DNA from: Cheilinus undulatus
Taxonomy: Eukaryota; Chordata; Actinopteri; Labriformes; Labridae
NCBI RefSeq assembly: GCF_018320785.1
Contig: NC_054873.1
Coordinates: forward strand, 21,418,196-21,482,195
Direction: 5' to 3'
Length of the DNA stretch: 64,000 nucleotides
Shown here: positions 57,143 to 64,000 of the stretch, one piece after another
How positions within the stretch are numbered: position 1 is the first letter of the stretch
Layout of the letters: each line of letters starts with the position of its first letter
The notes under the pieces: model-generated
The model's database searches: none
Told to the model about the DNA's origin: nothing
What the model saw: the letters and a program-made list of their open reading frames with translations, nothing else
Program-made: the position numbers and the translations under genes

Positions 57143-57940
57143 TTATCTAATATCACATCGAAACATGCCATACCCTATTGTATCGTACTACCTGATAAAA
57201 CTACTATATTGTATTGTATGAAAATTTATCTTGCCTTGTCGTATCCTATCATATCAAATCGCATCATATCATATCATACCATAATGTACTGACCATATTA
57301 TGTCATATATTGTATTGTGATGCAAAATATTGTATCATATAGTTTTGTTTTGTTTTGTATCATATCATATCATATCGTATCACATTGCATTGCATGGCCT
57401 CGCATCGTGTCACATCACAGCGCATTGTATCAAATCGTATCGTGTCACATCGCATTGTATCACATTGCATCGTAATGTATTTCTGCATATTTTATCATAT
57501 TGTATTGTATCCTGTTGCATCATTTCAAACTGATTCAAATCAAAAGAAATCCATTTGTATGGTAGCATATGCCTGTATTGTATGGTACCATTTCATATCA
57601 TATTGTTTCATATAGAGCCAAAGTGAATAAAATCGAATCAGTCTCACAATATTATTTTAGTATCACCTTATTTTGTATCGTCATTTAATCATCCTATTGT
57701 ATTGTATAGTGTAACGTCATATTAAACTGTTATATAATTTTATTGTAACATATGGTGTGATCTGGTACGGTATCGTATTGCATCATTGTATGTGATCTTG
57801 TTTTTTTAGAATATATTGTATCATACTGCATTATATATTGCAGTGTATTATATATAATCTTATAGTTTTCAGTGTTGTACAGAGTTGTACTGTATTTCAT
57901 GGTATGTGTAATCGTATCAGCTTGTCTGAAATAAGCCCCT
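56865..57940. repeat. Degenerate pentanucleotide satellite (TATCA/TCGTA/TTGTA units)
   Basis: About 1.1 kb made mostly of five-base steps such as ATCAT, ATCGT, ATTGT and ATCAC, for example CATATCATATCATATCGTAT (near 57,360). CpG-bearing variants occur at 57,380-57,470, and a (TA)n run at 57,111-57,138. Apparent open frames across it are artefacts of the repeat. Confidence 0.8.
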
Positions 57941-60313
57941 TTTTCTGATTGTGTAATCATTAACAAGCAAGAGACATGAAGTCTACAAACAGAAGCTCTG
58001 GCATTAGGGGAGAGGGAAGAGGGGGTCTGCCCTTTTTGCCCCTGGCTTTGTGCCTGGAAGGTTTGTTAAGTAATCCGTCCAATAGAGCAGAAAAGCTTCA
58101 AAGCTAGGAGTCAAATTTTCACTCATTTTAGCTCTTCATGTTCTCAACAACCAACCTTTGAAGGAAATATCTGGCTCTGTAACTGTGAATGATGCACTCA
58201 CCATGCATACCAGCTTAATCTAACAGTGTGTCTGCTATCAGTAATGGTCAGAGAGGGTAAATGGGAACCAGCAGAAAAGTTGTGAGCCAAACAGTGAACT
58301 AAAATCTACTGTAAATCTGTCAAATCAAGAGAGAGATAGACTACATTTTCATAGTTTCGTTAAGCTGTTATAGCCCGTCATTGATTAAAGCCAGTATTAC
58401 AAAGTCCTGCTGTTCTCACACTTTTGTCCTTTTTTGGCTGTGATAGAGGATGTGAGTGCAGCAAGGCGACATGAGGACAGAAGTCTGTGGTGTAAACAGA
58501 AGTGAAACCACCTAATTGTTTGTATACAATTAGTGGAATCATCGTCTTGTTTTCAACAGGAAGCCAAGGGGAAAATGGGAGGACATTTTGAGACTCTGAG
58601 TGAACAGCTGTTTTTCCTTTTTACCCTCAACTAAGGAGATACAGACATGAAAAAATACAAGGGGAATAGAATTTATTCAACACAATAATAAAGATTTGGA
58701 AGATCAGTTTTCGTTGCAGCATGCAGAGGAGCCAGGAGAGCAAACCTTTGATATGAAAGAGAACGAGCTGGTTCAGGTCTGAGAGGAAGGAGTAAAAAAT
58801 AGAGATTGGAGAGGAAACAACATCAAGGCTTAGGTCCGGTTTGCTCAGGAGTGATTCTTTTCTAGTTTCCCCCCATCTGCTCATTGGCTCCTGGAACAGG
58901 AAGCCAAACAACCATACAAGCAACAGGCAGGGTGGGCAGGACACCACCGCCTATAGAGATATGTACACAAATGCTTAGGTGGTTACCATTCCCTTTTTAA
59001 AACTGCATAAATTAGATGATAATGGTGATGAATGATGAAGTCAGTTCTGTTCACTTACTACAAAAAGAAAAGGCTTTATTTACTGGAGCAGATTTCTGGG
59101 ATATTGCATAGTGTAGACCTTATTTATTGGCATTTATTACACAATCAAGAATTGCTGTGAAAAATAAAGTAATAATATATAACACGTTTCAATCTTCTTA
59201 AGCTTTCAAAGAGGTCTCAGGATCTCCATTTAAGTTTGTAAACCCAACTGATGTTTTTCTAAGTGGAGACAAGACAAGCTTTACCAACATTAGATGTGTT
59301 ATAGTGCAATTCAGGTGGACGTGAAACTTTGCAGATTATCTCCAGCTTTCTCAATCCTCATCTAAATTTTGGAAAACTATTTGCTGAATCTGACATAACT
59401 CCAAGATTTAGAGCCCATGTGTGTTGGATGACTGTTGATTGCACCCGTATGTGAATGTTGAGAAACTAATTATAATAAATTTAACAGCCCGCACCCTTCT
59501 TAGAAGACTTTTCCCCAGATTTCAGGAGCTGGCTGAAGAAACTTCATTCCTAATCAGAAAACCATTAGTGAGGACAGCCACTAATAGTGGATGATAACCC
59601 CTGGGTGTCCTGTTGTGTTTAGATCATCCAAAATGTTTGAGGAGTTTTTAGTTCAAGATTTCTGCAGGCCAGAAAAGCCTTTTTACATAAGTCAGAGAAA
59701 CCCACTGCTGTATGCAGGGTTTATTATGTTGCAATAGGAGGCTGGGATCTCTAGAGTGTTGCATCAGATTTTAATGTGGAGCACTATCCTCTGATTATCA
59801 CCAGACTCCTAAAGGTAAAGCAGTGACATGCAAGGCTAAGACAGCACAATCACAATTTAGAGATCTGCAGACACTAAATTTACAACCATATATGACATTT
59901 ATACCAAAGGTAGATTCCACTTTTTACCTTTAGGAAAGACTTAAAGACCCAACTCTTCCAGAAACACCTGTGCAATAAGCTCTTCTCTTTGATAGTGCCT
60001 AGTGGCAGATTGAGGTACCCTACCACTTAGGTTCACACTTTCCATTTCTTCTTCAGAGTTCTTCACAGTTTTAGGCCCAGCTCATTGCCCACATAGGTCT
60101 TATTTTGACATTTTGTTGTTATCTTGCTTTTGTGATGCTGATGTAAACAATTAAAGAGATGTGTTTCTGTATCCTGAGCATTCCCTCCACTGCATGGCAG
60201 CACCTACGTCCAAACAGATTTGAAGCAGTTTGTGACACTAGTGTTGGTCCCTCCCGTCTAGATCCTTGCTTGGGATGCACTTTTCAGATGCACGGTACTG
60301 TGCATCACTTCTA
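57941..60313. other. Intergenic, no gene recognised
   Basis: No exon, RNA gene or well-bounded repeat could be supported. The open frame of 106 codons on the minus strand at 58,627-58,947 lacks any recognisable domain. Confidence 0.5.
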
Positions 60314-60478
60314 TAACCTTGCAAAGCAGCTGGGTCCGTTTCCGTGTTTCTCACTGGCGAATCCATCTTGCAAAGCTCCCGTCTGAACTGTTTGGGCCCA
60401 GTTAGAAAGTGAAGGACCAATCAGCGTCAAGGCGCAGTACTTGCACGGCGGAGTCGTGATGTAAGCAAAGACGGATAT
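60314..60478 (+). mobile_element. Copy F of TAACCT/CAGATGGAT element, terminal fragment
   Basis: The left end TAACCTTGCAAAGCAGCTGG, CTCACTGGCGAATCCATCTT, GTTTGGGCCCAGTTAGAAAG and ACCAATCAGCGTC follow copies A and B closely. Similarity is lost after about 165 bp, before the candidate exon. Confidence 0.75.
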
Positions 60479-62628
60479 GCCAAGTAAGTAAGGCCTAGGG
60501 TGTCGTCTGAGTTGGTAGTAGGGTTGCTCCGGGTCATTCTGTGGATGTCCCAAAGGCCTGAAAACAGCCAACAGTCTCTGGTCATATATTACCAGGCATG
60601 GCATGAAAAGGCCCGGACAAAAGAGATGCTGTCAAGCTTGGTTTGGTTAGGTTGGTTGCTGAGCAACACATGTGTGTGTCGACATGTGTCAGGCTTTACG
60701 CTGGCCGCCCCTCCCCCCTTTCTTCAGTCAGGTCCTGTGATGAATCCTAGACACCTTACATGCCTAAAACTGACTATACATTACTTTGGTCAAAAGCATT
60801 GACTAAATAAAATTAATATGTAGCGAAAGAGAAAATATCATGAAAACCCCACTTTTTCAGTATTTGTGCAAGTTTGGTAAGTTTGGTTATCCAAATAAAC
60901 TAATAACCCCCAAAAATGTTAAAAAAAAGAAAACACAGTCTTTGTTTATGTCTGAAAATATGAAATTTGATGGTCTGTTCAGCATCTGCGTTCATTGTGA
61001 CTGTGCATTGGTTCATTTTTACAAACCTGCGATGGAGGCACAAAGCTGTACTGTTGAGGGCACACCAATCAGCAGAAAGGGGCGCAATGAAAAGAAGGTC
61101 ATTTGCATTTTAAATAGACATACACCAAAGCCAAGGGCCCTGAGAAAGGCTGTTCAAAGCTGGTTTACAGTGCATTCTCACTTGGCTATCACATGCAGTT
61201 TTTTGCAAACTCCAAGTAAGATATCATGTGCTTTGCAATTTGTCATGATAGGGTACTGAATGTAGATTAGTGAGAACGAGAATGATTGTTTTGGACTGTA
61301 GCATCAAGCTACAACATAAGAAAAATGATAAAAGTGAGGGGTTCTGGAGACTTTCTGGATGCATTGTATACAGAGTCAGAGACCTCAGAAGTTTCATTTA
61401 GACCTCAAAAAACTACGTTCAAGGATAGAAAGGTGTATAATATGTGACCTTTAAAGCTCTCCTTGATCTCTTTCCTGTTTTGGTCCAGCCATTATATGTA
61501 TAAGTAGTGCCTTTTTACTGTTTAATGCATTGCTTATTTTTGAATTCTACAGTGGCATTTGTCTGCAGATATCTTTTTAGCAGAGTAGTTTTGTCTTAAC
61601 CAATGTGCAATAAACAAAGTCATTAAAATTTTCTGTTTAGAAATAATCACTTTCATCATTAATGGTCTTGTGTAATTTTATGGGCCATAAAATGGTGTCA
61701 AAGTAATTTTGAGTCTGTTTCATGGTCAGCTTGATCTTCTCACAGCAGCTTTAAGGACATTCAGTATTTTCTACTGTACAGCAACAGCCCTCAGTCATGA
61801 GCTTCACGGAGGTTATATTCTTAAGTATTAGTCATTTTTATGTACTTTTTGACACATCTTTATCCTCAAAACACACAGACTATACTGCTCTTGACGCGTT
61901 AGTTTTGAGGGTTTAAACTGGATCATGAAAGAAGCAGAGAAAACACAACAAAGGGGGCCTTTAATGAAGGCTATTGTGTTGGATTTCCTGTGGTTGGATT
62001 TAAAGATTGTGACCTTAGAATACCTTCATCCCATTGTGCCTCATAAAAACATAAGCATGATAATGAGCTCCAGGGCATCCTGCATTAAATGTAAACTCCG
62101 TCACAGGTAACATCAATGCGTGGGTTCTGGTGAGAGAGTTAAACCTGTTGGCAAAACAAACAGTGAATGTACTGGGCGTGTCTGCTGCCACTGCCAGAAA
62201 TACAAGTCGGATGAGTTTTTTTTTTGATGTATTCAGCTGTGCAGGAGTGGAAGAGACTATGCTGAGTGAGCAGAAGGGTGGTTGATGAAACACCGCCTCC
62301 CTGTGGTCAGGCACAGCAGAAATTAGGAGCCAAAGGTACGACATAAGAGAACAAAGAAAAAGAAATTGTTTAACTGATCAAGAAGTGGACTTAAAAAGAA
62401 TGATACAATCAGACAATGAGTTTACACTTAGAATTTGTGTTAAAGATTACTACACATGCAATACAAACCTAAATAATCAGAATGTGTATGTGTGAAATGT
62501 ATCACGTTTGGAGCTCTTAAAAGGAATCCAGCACATTCACAAAAAAGGCCCTTATTAGATTAACAAAAGTGTCTTTTATCTTGTACATACAAAAACACCA
62601 GATTTCCACATGATGACAAATTATAACA
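60479..62628. other. Intergenic with one dispersed repeat
   Basis: The segment 61,000-61,445 is the second copy of the unknown repeat at 33.89-34.15 kb. The remainder shows no gene. The 139-codon frame at 60,840-61,259 runs through this repeat and is not considered real. Confidence 0.5.
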
Positions 62629-63021
62629 GAAATGAGATTCCTCAGGAGGGTGGCAGGTCTTAGAGCTAGGACGAGGAGCTTGGAAATCTGGATGGAGCTT
62701 GAAGTAGAGCTGCTGCTCTTTCATGTGGAGAGGAGACAGTTGAGGTCGTTCAGGAATCTGATCAGGGTGCCTCCTGGTCGCCTTCCTGTGGAAGTCTTCC
62801 AGGTATGTCCAACTGGGAGGAGACCCCAGGTAGACAAGGACTTGCTACGGTGATTATACATCTCAACTGGCCTGGGAACGCCTCAGAACTCCCTGGCAAG
62901 AGCTGGAAAATGTTGCTGGGGAAATAGATGATTAAGCTGACTTGCTTAACCTGATGCCAACGTGACCCGGCCCCCAGTTAAGGGGAAGAAAACGGATGGA
63001 TGGATGGATGGATGGATGGAC
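62629..63021 (+). mobile_element. RTE/Rex3-like LINE 3' end with (GGAT)n tail
   Basis: The plus strand reads a worn C-terminus of an RTE-type protein: FHVERRQLRSFRNLIRVPPG, RLPVEVFQVCPTGRRP, then (after frameshifts) QLAWERLRTPWQELENVAGE. It ends with about six GGAT units (62,994-63,020). The truncated 5' end and short tandem tail are typical of RTE retrotransposition. Confidence 0.8.
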
Positions 63022-63653
63022 AAATTTTAAAAATTGATTCAGTGCCATGCACTCTGGATCATGACGTCAAATGGCTGCATTGTCCCTCTTCCAGGTTTTT
63101 GAATTTGGATTTTGAGTAACATCTTTCGTATTGTCCTCTTCATTCAGATTCCACTTGGGTTAGGGTCGAAAAGGTTTTCTGAACAACACTCACTGTAAAT
63201 CTGCATAAGTTAACATAACTCCAAATATTGGAAAGAACTGATTACCTAAAAAGAAAGGTAAAACTCCTTTAATAATATTTGTTAGGTAGCAAGTAATTAG
63301 CCATTTAAAGTTATATTTACACAATTTTAATTGGATATTTATGTTGTTAGCTTTAACCCTTAAAAATCAAAGGGCCCACTGAGATGGAGCCCGCCTTCTA
63401 TTCAGTTTCTCTAAAATGACCGTTTATAAGTTTACCTCGTTATACACCACCATTGAGTATTGTTTACTTAAAACTTAAAATGTGTTGTATTAACTCAGAA
63501 AAATAAAGCAGAAATAACTCATTTGTTTTTTTTAAGTTAACACAACTCATCTTTTTAAACAACCCTTTACTGTTTTGTCTCACAGTGCTCCATAAGTTCA
63601 TAGCATGCTCTTGGTACAACATAAATAAAAAAAGACACAAATGTTAATTAAAG
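63022..63653. other. Intergenic, nothing recognised
   Basis: AT-rich, with TTAACTCAGAAAAATAAAGC-like sequence around 63,490 that resembles 53,690-53,760 in composition. No gene or clear repeat boundaries. Confidence 0.4.
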
Positions 63654-63850
63654 GGGCGAGCAGATGGCCTAGTGGTCTACAGTACTACCCATGTACGCAG
63701 GCGGCCCAAGTTCAAATCCGGCCCGTGGCCCGTTGCTACGTCTCTCCCCACTCTCTCCCATTTCCAGCTCTATCCACTGTCCTCCTATCAAATAAAGGCA
63801 CGAAAATACCCCAAAATACCCCCCCCCCCCCCCCCAAAAAAAAAAAAATA
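63654..63850 (+). mobile_element. tRNA-derived SINE with C17/A-rich tail
   Basis: The head GGGCGAGCAGATGGCCTAGT contains an A box (TGGCCTAGTGG, 63665-63675), and a B box GTTCAAATCC lies at 63710-63719, at RNA polymerase III spacing. The body has CTCTCCCCACTCTCTCCC, and AATAAAGGCAC precedes a C17 run (63819-63835) and an A-rich end. It is not a functional tRNA, since the acceptor stem and 3' structure are not maintained. Confidence 0.8.
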
Positions 63851-64000
63851 AAAAAACATCACTTAATATGCAGGGGATCACAAGATTGAGCTAGTGTGAC
63901 AAGACATAATTGAGGGAATATGAAAAACCACTTAACAAACCCAACTCACTGAGTTAAAAATGTTTATTTTCTTCTTTTTTATTTTGTTTAATTCAGTTAT

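Noticed and set aside
57330-57615. Overlapping frames rich in His, Ser, Ile and Cys
   Set aside because: Direct products of the degenerate pentanucleotide satellite.
60840-61259. 139-codon plus-strand frame, longest in the right intergenic region
   Set aside because: It overlaps a dispersed repeat shared with 33.9 kb and shows no domain or codon bias.
63654-63730. tRNA gene suggested by A and B boxes
   Set aside because: No closed acceptor stem or proper anticodon arm, and a SINE body and tail follow.
51064-64000. Expected next syntenic gene (B4GALNT4-like) on the right
   Set aside because: No glycosyltransferase exon motifs were recognised on either strand; it may lie beyond the window.
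1-64000. CRISPR arrays, operons, phage or plasmid functions
   Set aside because: Intron-containing vertebrate genes and eukaryotic repeats throughout; no direct-repeat/spacer structure.

Overview
The window looks like ray-finned (teleost) fish nuclear DNA, probably from a percomorph. It has intron-rich vertebrate genes with GT-AG splice sites, AT-rich noncoding DNA, and many fish-type repeats (Tc1, L2 and RTE/Rex3 LINEs, tRNA-derived SINEs, and several short inverted-repeat DNA elements). Nothing prokaryotic (operons, CRISPR, phage) was seen.

Three protein-coding genes can be reconstructed exon by exon with unbroken reading frames. (1) The 3' part of an anoctamin, best matched to ano9/TMEM16J, lies on + from about 1,993 to 9,238, with a poly(A) signal at 9,768; its 5' exons are left of the window. 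(2) A complete sigirr-type gene lies on + (11,894-22,649; 10 coding exons, 522 aa). It has a signal peptide and TWO immunoglobulin domains before the transmembrane and TIR domains, unlike the single-Ig mammalian protein; this is the fish architecture called DIGIRR. (3) A complete plakophilin-3 gene, pkp3, lies on - (50,888-24,720; 13 coding exons, 826 aa). sigirr and pkp3 converge tail to tail. The order ano9>, sigirr>, <pkp3 is the mirror image of human 11p15.5 (PKP3>, <SIGIRR, <ANO9), so synteny and orientation are conserved. The genes do not form a pathway: ano9 encodes a membrane channel/scramblase-family protein, sigirr a negative regulator of IL-1R/TLR signalling, and pkp3 a desmosomal armadillo protein. 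All three are prominent in epithelia in mammals.

Right of the pkp3 promoter (about 51-64 kb) no gene was recognised. That stretch holds repeats, including about 1 kb of degenerate pentanucleotide satellite, an RTE/Rex3 3' end and a tRNA-derived SINE.

The most unusual non-genic signal is a dispersed family of about 530-580 bp inverted-repeat elements (termini TAACCT...CAGATGGAT, 8-9 bp target duplications), with at least six copies plus one diverged relative. Five copies carry what looks like a 5' coding exon with a start codon and a splice donor; its peptide resembles the N-terminal Q-motif region of RecQ-like helicases. One copy is interrupted by an 849-bp element with TTA duplications that contains a perfect 18-bp-arm hairpin. 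Other nested or structured mobile DNA includes an L2 3' end inside a Tc1 copy in a sigirr intron, and a hAT-like element with a perfect 8-bp target duplication in pkp3 intron 1.
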